Part shown: positions 17,335 through 24,066 of the stretch, piece by piece
Layout: each line of letters begins with the position of its first letter
Position numbering within the stretch: the first letter of the stretch is position 1
Assembly: GCF_946885955.1 (NCBI RefSeq)
Contig: NZ_CAMPHI010000021.1
Span: 1-64,000 of the forward strand
Reading direction: 5' to 3'
Length of the DNA stretch: 64,000 bases
Origin: an uncultured Pseudomonas sp.
GTDB taxonomy: Bacteria > Pseudomonadota > Gammaproteobacteria > Pseudomonadales > Pseudomonadaceae
The notes under the pieces: model-generated
What the model was told of the DNA's origin: nothing
Database searches by the model: none
Seen by the model: the letters and a program-made list of their open reading frames with translations, nothing else
Program-made: the position numbers and the translations under genes

Positions 17335-18018
17335 ATGAAGCGCTTTGTATTGCTCGATACCGCTCCGATTCCCGACAGCACCGGCGCCTTGTGCCTGTTC
17401 GAATACGGCGAGGACTTCGTGATCAAGATCGCCGGCGGCGATGGCGGCCAATTGATGAACACGCGGATGCACGGCTCGGAAGACGCGTTGGCGGCGATTC
17501 CCTGCAAGAAGGTCGCGGGGCGGCCGGACTCGCGGGTGCTGATCGGCGGTCTGGGTATGGGTTTTACCCTGGCTGCGGCGCTGCAGAACCTGGGCAAGAG
17601 CACCGAGGTGGAAGTCGCCGAGCTGGTGCCCGGGGTGGTCGAGTGGAACCGCGGTCCGCTGGGCGCCAAGGCCGGCTATCCGCTGCTCGATCCGCGCACC
17701 CGGGTGATTCAGGACGATGTGGCCAACTGCTTGAAAAACGCCGAGCAGCGTTACGACGCGATCATGCTCGATGTAGACAATGGCCCCGAGGGACTGACGC
17801 AGAAGCGTAATAGCTGGCTGTATTCGGCGCAGGGGCTGCAGCGTTGCCATCAGGCGCTACGCGCCAAGGGCGTGCTCGCGGTGTGGTCGGCCAGCGCCGA
17901 CCGGCAGTTTTCCGACAAGGTGCGCAAGGCCGGTTTCAAGGTCGAGGAAGTGCAGGTCTACGCCCACGGTAACAAGGGCACCCGGCATACCATCTGGATC
18001 GCCGAGAAGCTCAAGTAA
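17335..18018 (+). CDS. spermidine-synthase-like (SpeE-fold) protein
   Basis: A 227-residue protein with a Rossmann-like methyltransferase fold. LIGGLGMGFTLAAAL is the glycine-rich nucleotide loop, EVAELVPGVVEWN the acidic second strand, and AIMLDVDNGP the motif where spermidine synthases have catalytic Asp. It is shorter than true SpeE and lacks its N-terminal beta domain. It may be an aminopropyltransferase-like or methyltransferase enzyme of unknown substrate. ATG 17335 gives the compact start MKRFVLLD. A 101-residue gene follows after 6 bases, probably cotranscribed. Confidence 0.75.
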   Translation: MKRFVLLDTAPIPDSTGALCLFEYGEDFVIKIAGGDGGQLMNTRMHGSEDALAAIPCKKVAGRPDSRVLIGGLGMGFTLAAALQNLGKSTEVEVAELVPGVVEWNRGPLGAKAGYPLLDPRTRVIQDDVANCLKNAEQRYDAIMLDVDNGPEGLTQKRNSWLYSAQGLQRCHQALRAKGVLAVWSASADRQFSDKVRKAGFKVEEVQVYAHGNKGTRHTIWIAEKLK

Positions 18019-18024
18019 CTGTCC

Positions 18025-18330
18025 ATGAGCGATCCGCTGCAAAGATTTGTCGATTGTTGCGAAGCCGTGCTGCGGGGCGACGCGCAGCTGCTAGCACAAC
18101 TGCGCGCCCACGGCTTTGCCTGCGACCCGGGCCACTGGGCATTCGGCCTGCCTGAGCTGCACCGCTATCTGGATGCGGGGCGGGGCACCGATTACCGGCT
18201 CTGGCTGAAGCAGCTGTACGCCAGCGATATCAATACGCGCTTGGGTGAGCTGGGCGCCGAGATCGCCATACTCGAAAACCGCGGCAAGGTCGACGCCAGC
18301 CTCTACGGCCTGCGGCGCTTGCCAGCGTAG
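18025..18330 (+). CDS. conserved hypothetical protein, 101 residues
   Basis: A small soluble protein with no signal peptide and a mostly helical composition. Features are a Cys pair near the start (FVDCCEAVLRG), a FACDPGHWAFGLPELHRYLDAG core and a basic C terminus. I recognise no function. It lies 6 bases after the SpeE-like gene on the same strand, so the two are probably one transcript. It ends immediately before a cluster of REP-type repeats. Confidence 0.65.
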   Translation: MSDPLQRFVDCCEAVLRGDAQLLAQLRAHGFACDPGHWAFGLPELHRYLDAGRGTDYRLWLKQLYASDINTRLGELGAEIAILENRGKVDASLYGLRRLPA

Positions 18331-18342
18331 GAATGCCGCCGA

Positions 18343-18413
18343 GTAGGTTGGGTTAGCGGCGATTATTGCGACTTAGGCAGCGACATCGCCATCGGCCGCC
18401 GCGTAACCCAACA
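18343..18413. repeat. inverted pair of GTAGGTTGGGTTA repeats
   Basis: GTAGGTTGGGTTAGCGGCG at the left is mirrored by CCGCCGCGTAACCCAAC at the right. It is a REPIN-like structure of the GTAGG-TGGGTTA class also seen at 54553-54657. It lies in the convergent gap between the 101-residue gene and cbtA. Confidence 0.65.
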
Positions 18414-18441
18414 AGGTCGCGGTGTTGTTGGCGATAGCCTC

Positions 18442-18512
18442 GTAGCCCGGATGCAATCCGGGGGGGGCGATTTGTGCGGCTATACACTTCCCCCGGATTG
18501 CATCCGGGCTAC
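18442..18512. repeat. REPIN: inverted GTAG-CCCGGAT pair
   Basis: GTAGCCCGGATGCAATCCGG and its exact inverse ending CCGGATTGCATCCGGGCTAC flank a 31-base spacer containing a run of eight G. Same class as 4120-4189. It lies just before the 3' end of cbtA and could form a strong hairpin in either transcript. Confidence 0.82.
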
Positions 18513-18521
18513 AAAAGCTCC

Positions 18522-19211
18522 TCAGTTCCCCCGCTGTCCGCGGCTGAACAGCCAGGCACTGATCAGGCCGAGGGCGGCCCAGAACACTGCATTGACCAGC
18601 AGCGAGGCCAAGATAAAGTGCTGGCTGAGGGCTGCCGGGGCCAGACTTTCATGCACCTCGGGCTGCGGTGCACCGACCAGGTACGGCAGGGGTAGTAACA
18701 GCAGGCCGAGAATCCGCAGCCACCACTGCCCGCCGAACGCCAGCAATGCCAGGCCGGCGGCGGTGGTCGCGGCGGTGCCGAGCCACCAGTATTGACGCAG
18801 CGCCAGATCGGCCGCGGCGCTGCCCGGCAGCTCTGGCGGCAGGCCGATGGCCGGTGCCAGACTGAAGGTGGCAAAGCCGGCCAGGCCCCACAACAAGCCC
18901 TGCCAGGTCCGACCCGGTGCGCGCAGGCTATAGAGCCCCGCGAGCATCAGGGCAAAACCGACCGCCACCACCAGATTGCTCAAGCCGGTGAACAGGGTGC
19001 GCTGTACGCCGTCCTGCGGCGCCCAACTGTCTTCAGCGTGTTCATGAACCGCCGCTGTAGCGGCATGGCTGTGTTCGGCTACCGGCGCGGCGCTTTCGTA
19101 GGTTTCCGCCTCGAGGATCAACGGGGTGACCCACAGACTTTGCAGCAAGGTCAGCAACAGGGCCGCGAGCAGCGCGGAAAATCCCGCCGTCTGGGCGATT
19201 CGCTTGAACAT
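18522..19211 (-). CDS. cbtA: cobalt transporter subunit CbtA
   Basis: A 229-residue membrane protein with an N-terminal helix (about 10-33), a His/Glu-rich loop EHSHAATAAVHEHAED (about 46-61) and several further helices. This is the pattern of CbtA, the larger partner in a predicted B12-regulated cobalt importer. It lies 9 bases after cbtB, and the pair sits behind a cobalamin riboswitch on the same strand, which supports cobalt uptake strongly. The transport role of CbtAB is inferred from gene context in the literature rather than shown here. Confidence 0.9.
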   Translation of the reverse strand: MFKRIAQTAGFSALLAALLLTLLQSLWVTPLILEAETYESAAPVAEHSHAATAAVHEHAEDSWAPQDGVQRTLFTGLSNLVVAVGFALMLAGLYSLRAPGRTWQGLLWGLAGFATFSLAPAIGLPPELPGSAAADLALRQYWWLGTAATTAAGLALLAFGGQWWLRILGLLLLPLPYLVGAPQPEVHESLAPAALSQHFILASLLVNAVFWAALGLISAWLFSRGQRGN

Positions 19212-19220
19212 GTCGAAGCC

Positions 19221-19406
19221 TCAGTGACAGGGGAAGGCGGCGCTATGACGGGTGTCGTGAGCAGCGTTATGCAGAACTTCGATAGGCGCGAAACCTGCGC
19301 AAAAAATCAGCGCCGCGCCGAGCAGGCAGCTGCCAATGGCGAGAAGCAGACGTTGGGATAGCGGTAGGGCGAGCGATGGGCTGGCGGACAGCGTGCTGGT
19401 TGACAT
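19221..19406 (-). CDS. cbtB: cobalt transporter subunit CbtB
   Basis: A 61-residue protein with one transmembrane helix (about 20-42) and a C-terminal tail rich in histidine, including HNAAHDTRHS and a final CH. This is the standard CbtB architecture: one helix plus a metal-binding tail, always next to CbtA. AAGGAAGG-like purines (CCAGGAAGG) precede ATG 19406. The cobalamin riboswitch at 19533-19735 lies about 125 bases upstream, so high B12 should shut the operon off. Confidence 0.9.
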   Translation of the reverse strand: MSTSTLSASPSLALPLSQRLLLAIGSCLLGAALIFCAGFAPIEVLHNAAHDTRHSAAFPCH

Positions 19407-19532
19407 GGGGGAACCTTCCTGGGAGTCGAAAAACGGCGACGCGAGGAAGGGAAGCAGCACAAAAACGGGACGAGCGCGGACAGCGGAACCAACCCGATTT
19501 CGGCGCGCCCCGCCCACCGCGGGTTGCCAAAC

Positions 19533-19735
19533 AGGTTTCAGGCCGGTCTCCGGGCTTGCGACGACTGTCGACTGGACAGTGAGAGTCGGCCTTCCCATGT
19601 CCGAGGACACAGTGGCGATGACGACCCTTGCGTACGCTTACCGTTGCGGGGGCAGCGCCGGACTCGTTCGACCCTGTCGAACCCACCGGCTTCCCGTTTC
19701 ACCTCGCGCCATGACGCGAGACACCTGAAACAGGC
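19533..19735 (-). promoter_or_regulatory. cobalamin riboswitch upstream of cbtBA
   Basis: Read on the minus strand the RNA shows the class I cobalamin riboswitch parts in order: a closing stem of CCTGTTTCAGG type, GGGAAGCCGGTG, GCTGCCCCCGCAACGGTAA, GCCACTGTG, GGGAAGGCC, and the B12 box AGCCCGGAGACCGGCC (19540-19556). The closing stem re-pairs through CCTGAAAC. When adenosylcobalamin binds, expression of cbtB is expected to fall. The expression platform should lie between 19532 and 19407. Confidence 0.95.
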
Positions 19736-19779
19736 CGCTAGCTGAGCATGATGCGCGGGCGGCCGTCAACCGCGGCGAA

Positions 19780-19808
19780 TTGCCGGAAGGTGCCGACTGG
19801 GGTACCCT
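19780..19808 (+). promoter_or_regulatory. candidate promoter of the cobO riboswitch transcript
   Basis: TTGCCG (19780-19785), a 17-base spacer and TACCCT (19803-19808) resemble a sigma-70 promoter. They sit about 14 bases before the first riboswitch helix, the position expected for its transcription start. On the opposite strand TTGACG (19764-19769) may serve the cbtBA transcript, but its -10 is poor. Both calls rest on pattern alone. Confidence 0.35.
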
Positions 19809-19821
19809 GCCGGCCAACGAA

Positions 19822-20155
19822 CAGGTGGCCCATGCGCAATCGCGCCATGGGCTGAAACGGGAAGTCCGGTGACCTCTGGGGAGACCCCAGAACATTCCGG
19901 CGCAGCCCCCGCTGCTGTATACCTGACGAAGCCGCTTCAGGCTGTTGAAAAACTACCTGCGTGGCCGATGCGTCGTTAAAAACAGTCTCAAAAATGCTCA
20001 TGTACTGCTCGTACACTCCGCTTTTTTCGCCTGTTTTTGCCTAGCCTCGGCTGCCTCGCCTACGTTTTTCAACGGCCTGATACACGCCACTGGGCCAACC
20101 GCCCGGGAAGGCGCGGACTTCGGATGAAGGTGAGCCAGAAGACCGGCCTGATCGG
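19822..20155 (+). promoter_or_regulatory. cobalamin riboswitch upstream of cobO, interrupted by a repeat element
   Basis: The 5' half (19822-19937) has CAGGTGGCCCATG, CGGGAAGTCCGGTGA, and GCGCAGCCCCCGCTGCTGTA. The 3' half (20080-20155) has CGCCACTGGG, CGGGAAGGCG and the B12 box AGCCAGAAGACCGGCCT (20133-20149). Between them lies a 142-bp palindromic element at 19938-20079. The break falls between the CCCCCGC arm and the GCCACTG arm, a region that varies in length among these RNAs, so the conserved core is preserved. It should control the cobO operon. Confidence 0.88.
19938..20079. repeat. complete MITE-like element (about 142 bp)
   Basis: Terminal inverted repeats CAGGCTGTTGAAAAAC (left) and CAGGCCGTTGAAAAAC (inverse of the right end) bound a non-coding core with GTTAAAAACAG and ATGCTCATGTACTGCTCG. 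A second partial copy opens the window at 1-68, and tip-only copies occur at 13937, 40580 and 46196. No transposase is encoded and no clear target duplication is visible, so it must be mobilised in trans, if it moves at all. Confidence 0.8.
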
Positions 20156-20352
20156 AACAAGGTGCGTACCCCGGGGTGTGGGTGGTTGCCGGTGCTGTTG
20201 CTTGCCCGCGGTTTGGGCAGTCTTCCCTCAGTAGTCGTCATCAGGGTTCGAGGCTTGTCGCCGCGCGCCTGCTCCCCGTGGTTGCACTAAAGCGTCGCGC
20301 TTGCGCGAGGAATTCGCCATGGCCGTATTCGGTCCGGGCTGGAGTGTGACTG

Positions 20353-20961
20353 ATGATCGACGATGAGAAAAAACAGCGCCACGCCGAGCGCATGCAACGC
20401 AAGAAAGCCGTGGTCGACGCGGGTATCGAAAGAGCCCAGGAAGAGCGCGGCATAGTTGTGCTGATCACCGGCAACGGCAAAGGCAAGACCACCTCGGCCT
20501 TCGGCACCCTGTACCGCGCCCTGGGCTATGGCCACCAGGTTGGCGTGGTGCAATTTATCAAGGGCACCCAGGCCTCCGGCGAAGTCACCTACCTGCGCCA
20601 GAACGCCGTGCAGGTCGCTTACCACGCCATGGCCACCGGCTTCACCTGGGACACGCAGAACTGGGACGCCGACAAGGCCGCCGCGGACGAGGCCTGGGTG
20701 CATGCCGCGCGTATGCTCGCGGACCCCAGCCTGAACCTGGTGCTGCTCGACGAGCTGACCTACATGCTCAAGTACAACTACCTGGACGCGACCATGGTGA
20801 TCGAGGCGATTCGCAATCGCCCGGCCAGCCAGAGCGTGATAGTCACCGGTCGCGCGGCCAAGCCCGAACTGATCGAACTGGCCGACACGGTCAGCGAAAT
20901 CCGTGACGTCAAACACGCCTACAACGCCGGTGTAAAAGCCCAGGCCGGTATCGACTTCTGA
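20353..20961 (+). CDS. cobO: corrinoid adenosyltransferase CobO (BtuR)
   Basis: A 202-residue enzyme that transfers the adenosyl group from ATP to Co(I) of cobyrinic acid a,c-diamide or salvaged corrinoids. The unusual P-loop GNGKGKTT is at 40-47, and the C terminus KHAYNAGVKAQAGID is diagnostic of CobA/CobO/BtuR. ATG 20353 is preceded by GGAG. It is the first gene of the riboswitch-controlled operon; its stop shares one base with the start of btuF. The Co(I) form must be supplied by a reductase not identified in the window. Confidence 0.95.
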   Translation: MIDDEKKQRHAERMQRKKAVVDAGIERAQEERGIVVLITGNGKGKTTSAFGTLYRALGYGHQVGVVQFIKGTQASGEVTYLRQNAVQVAYHAMATGFTWDTQNWDADKAAADEAWVHAARMLADPSLNLVLLDELTYMLKYNYLDATMVIEAIRNRPASQSVIVTGRAAKPELIELADTVSEIRDVKHAYNAGVKAQAGIDF

Positions 20962-21803
20962 TGCTGCGCGCCTGCGCTCTGGCGCTGTTGACGCTGTGCG
21001 CTCCGCTTGCCGGGGCCGCGGCGTTGCCGACCGTGGTTTCGACCAATCTCTGCGCCGATATGCTGGCGTTGAGCCTGGCCGCGCCTGTGCAACTGCTCTC
21101 GGTGTCGCGCAAGAGCCAGGACCCGCGGGTCTCCTCGATGGCCGAACGGGCCCTGGGTTTCCCGGCGAACGATGCCACGGCGGAAGAGATCATCGCCCTG
21201 CACCCGGATATCGTCCTCGCCTCGCGGCGTTGGCAGGCGCATAACCAGGCCGAGCTGCTCAACCGCCACGGCATCAAGACGGTCGTGGTGCCTTACCCGA
21301 CCACCTGGCAGCAGATATTCGACAGCACCACCTGGGTCGCCGGGCAGATCGGTCGTGAGGCGGCGGGGCAGCAACTGGTCGCCGATGTGCAGATGCGCCT
21401 GGCGCATTTACAGCAGCGTCCGCGGCCGCTCAGTGCGCTTTATCTGCGCGCCAACGGCGGCAGTGCCGGGGCCAATACCTATGTCGATACGGTGTTTCAG
21501 GCAATTGGCTTGCGCAATCATCTGGCCAGCCTCGGCCGCTCCGGCTGGAGCCGCTACGCCCTCGAAGACCTGGTCGCCAGCCCACCGGATCTGTTCGTCG
21601 TCGCCGATATGCCGATCGACAACGGCTACGCCAAGTCCGCCTATTCGCGCCATCAGCGCCTGCAACAACTGATGGCCACGCGCCCGGTGCTGAGCATCAG
21701 CGGTAATCGCTGGGGTTGTAGCGATTGGCAATTGATTCACGCCGCCGAAGAGCTGGCTGCGCAGCTGGATGCGCTGAGCCTGGCCAGCGGGGGGCAGCCA
21801 TGA
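20961..21803 (+). CDS. btuF: periplasmic corrinoid-binding protein BtuF
   Basis: A 280-residue ABC-transporter binding protein with a signal peptide (about 1-19, cleavage after GAA). It has the two-lobed helical-backbone fold of the FecB/BtuF family, with TVVSTNLCADMLALSL at the start of the mature protein and AEEIIALHPDIVLASRRWQ as the typical loop. The downstream btuC and btuD overlap in ATGA steps, and the operon sits behind a cobalamin riboswitch, which favours corrinoid over siderophore. C32 in the mature part is not a lipobox. Confidence 0.88.
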   Translation: MLRACALALLTLCAPLAGAAALPTVVSTNLCADMLALSLAAPVQLLSVSRKSQDPRVSSMAERALGFPANDATAEEIIALHPDIVLASRRWQAHNQAELLNRHGIKTVVVPYPTTWQQIFDSTTWVAGQIGREAAGQQLVADVQMRLAHLQQRPRPLSALYLRANGGSAGANTYVDTVFQAIGLRNHLASLGRSGWSRYALEDLVASPPDLFVVADMPIDNGYAKSAYSRHQRLQQLMATRPVLSISGNRWGCSDWQLIHAAEELAAQLDALSLASGGQP

Positions 21804-22828
21804 GGCGGATCGCCCCGAGCCCGCTCAATCTGCTGCTGGGGTTGGCACTACTGGTGTTGTTGCTGTTGTCCCTGAGCATAGGTTCGGTGCCGTTGGCCCT
21901 TGGCGATATCGGCCGCGCGCTGCTGACTTCTGCCGCGGCCGGCGCCGACCTCACCGATGTGCGGGTGCAGCAACAGGTGATCGTCAACGAAATCCGCCTG
22001 CCACGGGTGCTGCTGGCGATGCTCGTCGGCATGTCGCTCGGCGCGGCCGGCGCGGCGCTGCAAGGCCTGTTGCGCAACCCGCTGGCCGAACCGGGGTTGC
22101 TCGGGGTCAGCTCCAGCGCCAGCCTGGGCGCGGTGCTCTGCCTGTATTACGGCCTCAGCAGCCTGAGCGCCTGGCTGGTGCCGCTGTCGGCGATGGGCTG
22201 CGCCGCTTTGACCACCCTGGTGCTCTACGCCATCGCCAGGCGCAGCGCGAGCAACCTGACCCTGATCCTCTCCGGCGTGGCGCTGTCCGCACTGACCGCG
22301 GCGCTGACCTCGCTGGCGATCAACCTGGCGCCGAATCCCACCGATGTGCAGGACATCGTCCTCTGGCTGATGGGCTCGCTGAGCGACCGCAGCTTCGCCG
22401 ATATCCGCCTGTGCCTGCCGTTTATCACCGCCGGCCTGTTGCTGCTGTTCGCCTGCGGCCCGCAGCTCGATGCCCTGACCCTCGGCGAGGACGAAGCCAG
22501 CAGCCTGGGCGTCAACCTGCCGAGGCTGCGCGTGCAGATCATCGTCGGCACCGCCTTGTGCGTCGGCGCCAGCGTGGCGGTGACCGGCGCCATCGGTTTT
22601 ATCGGCCTGGTGGTACCGCACCTGCTACGCAAATGGGTGGCTTATCACCCCTCGCGCCTGCTGCTGAGCAGCGCCCTTGGAGGTGCGGTGTTGCTGCTGG
22701 CGGCGGACATCCTGCTGCGCCTGGTCAGCGGCGAGCAGGAACTGATGCTCGGCGTGGTCACCGCGATGATCGGTGCGCCCTTCTTCCTGCTGCTGGTGCT
22801 GCGCCAGCGGATGGGGGCGCCATGTTGA
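21800..22828 (+). CDS. btuC: cobalamin ABC transporter permease BtuC
   Basis: A 342-residue FecCD/BtuC-family permease with about ten transmembrane helices. The block GAAGAALQGLLRNPLAEPGLLGVSS near residues 75-99 is the family signature, and GAIGFIGLVVPHLLRKW near 260 is the cytoplasmic loop that contacts the ATPase. ATG 21800 overlaps the btuF stop by 4 bases. The long open frame before it is a shadow of btuF. It forms the inner-membrane importer with BtuF and BtuD. Confidence 0.93.
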   Translation: MRRIAPSPLNLLLGLALLVLLLLSLSIGSVPLALGDIGRALLTSAAAGADLTDVRVQQQVIVNEIRLPRVLLAMLVGMSLGAAGAALQGLLRNPLAEPGLLGVSSSASLGAVLCLYYGLSSLSAWLVPLSAMGCAALTTLVLYAIARRSASNLTLILSGVALSALTAALTSLAINLAPNPTDVQDIVLWLMGSLSDRSFADIRLCLPFITAGLLLLFACGPQLDALTLGEDEASSLGVNLPRLRVQIIVGTALCVGASVAVTGAIGFIGLVVPHLLRKWVAYHPSRLLLSSALGGAVLLLAADILLRLVSGEQELMLGVVTAMIGAPFFLLLVLRQRMGAPC

Positions 22829-23655
22829 GCCTGGACGGTATCTGCGTCGAGATCGACGGCCGACGCCTAGTCGATGAGGTGTCGCTGAGCCTGGAGCGCG
22901 GCGAATTGCTCGGCCTGATCGGGCCCAACGGCGCCGGCAAGAGCAGCCTGCTCAAGGCCCTGGCCCATCTGCTGCCGTACCGGGGCGAGGTCCGTCTGGA
23001 TGGCGAGCGGCTGAGCGACCTGTCGCCGCGCCAGCGCGCCTTGCGCTGCGCCTACCTGGGGCAGGGCGATCAGAGCAGCTGGCCGCTGCACCTGCGCGAT
23101 TACGTCGCCCTCGGCCGCCTGCCGCACCGGGGTCGCTGGGGCTTGTCGCAGCGCTTGCGCTTGGAGGATCAAGAGGCCATCGATCAGGCGCTGGCGCAGA
23201 TGCATCTGGGCGAACTGGCACAGCGGCGCTTCGATCAATTGTCCGGTGGCGAACGCGCCCGCGCGCGCCTGGCCCGCACCCTGGCGGTCGGCAGCCCGCT
23301 GCTGCTGGCGGATGAGCCGGTGGCGGCGCTCGACCCCTTCCATCAACTGAACGTAATGCAGCTGCTGCGCCAGCAATGCGCCCAGGGCAAGGCCGCGCTG
23401 GTGGTGCTGCACGACCTGACCCTGGCCAGCCGCTTCTGCGACCGCATCCTGCTGCTCGACCAGGGACGGGTGGTCGACTGCGGCAGCACCCGTCAGGTGC
23501 TGACGCCGAAGAACCTGCAGCAGGTCTATCAGGTCCAGGCGATGCTCGGCGAGCACCAGGAGCAGCGCTTCGTGCTGCCCTGGGCCTGCCGCCCGCCCGC
23601 TGCGCCAGCGCAGGGCGCGCAACTACAGCCTCCACAATTGCAGGAACAACCATGA
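22822..23655 (+). CDS. btuD: cobalamin ABC transporter ATPase BtuD
   Basis: A 277-residue ABC ATPase. Walker A is GPNGAGKS (34-41), the signature is LSGGERARARLARTL, Walker B is LLLADEPVAALD, and the H-loop is VVLHDLTLA. ATG 22822 overlaps btuC by 7 bases. A C-terminal extension of about 35 residues, rich in Ala, Gln and Pro, follows the ATPase domain. It energises corrinoid uptake with BtuC. Confidence 0.92.
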   Translation: MLSLDGICVEIDGRRLVDEVSLSLERGELLGLIGPNGAGKSSLLKALAHLLPYRGEVRLDGERLSDLSPRQRALRCAYLGQGDQSSWPLHLRDYVALGRLPHRGRWGLSQRLRLEDQEAIDQALAQMHLGELAQRRFDQLSGGERARARLARTLAVGSPLLLADEPVAALDPFHQLNVMQLLRQQCAQGKAALVVLHDLTLASRFCDRILLLDQGRVVDCGSTRQVLTPKNLQQVYQVQAMLGEHQEQRFVLPWACRPPAAPAQGAQLQPPQLQEQP

Positions 23656-24026
23656 CCACCACGCTACTGCTCTGCGAAACCTGCGGCCAGGATGCCGACG
23701 CGCCCAGCGCCGCGCGCAAGGGCGAACGCTTCGCCGCCGAGGTCGAGGGGCTGTTGCAGGCCCAGCTCGAAGCCGGCGCGCTGCCGCTGACGATCAAACG
23801 CACGCGCTGCCTGATGGCCTGCCAACGGCATTGCACCGCCGTACTGCAAGCGCCCGGCAAGATCGCTTATGTGTTCGGTGACTTCCAGCCGGAGCGCGAG
23901 GCGGCCGAGGCGCTGCTCGATTACAGCCGCAAATACCAGCAGTCGGACACCGGTCAGGTGCCGTTTCGCACCTGGCCGGCCGGTATCAAAGGCAAGTTTG
24001 TCGCCCGTATTCCGCCGCTCTCCTGA
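23652..24026 (+). CDS. DUF1636 Cys-rich thioredoxin-like protein
   Basis: A 124-residue cytosolic protein with C8-x2-C11 at the start and C53, C57, C61 in RTRCLMACQRHC. The spacing resembles thioredoxin-like [2Fe-2S] ferredoxins, and the family (DUF1636) is often found in B12 loci. It sits between btuD (ATGA overlap) and cobW, inside the riboswitch operon. A role as metal chaperone or as an electron donor for corrinoid reduction is possible but not shown. It has no signal peptide. Confidence 0.82.
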   Translation: MTTTLLLCETCGQDADAPSAARKGERFAAEVEGLLQAQLEAGALPLTIKRTRCLMACQRHCTAVLQAPGKIAYVFGDFQPEREAAEALLDYSRKYQQSDTGQVPFRTWPAGIKGKFVARIPPLS

Positions 24027-24066
24027 GTTCGGCGCAGCATCCCCCTTTATCGATTGGAGCACTCCC

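Noticed and set aside
19938..20079. A small gene inside the MITE-like element
   Set aside because: A 60-residue plus-strand frame from 19945 to 20127 runs through the element into the riboswitch core; it is a by-product of non-coding sequence with no ribosome site.
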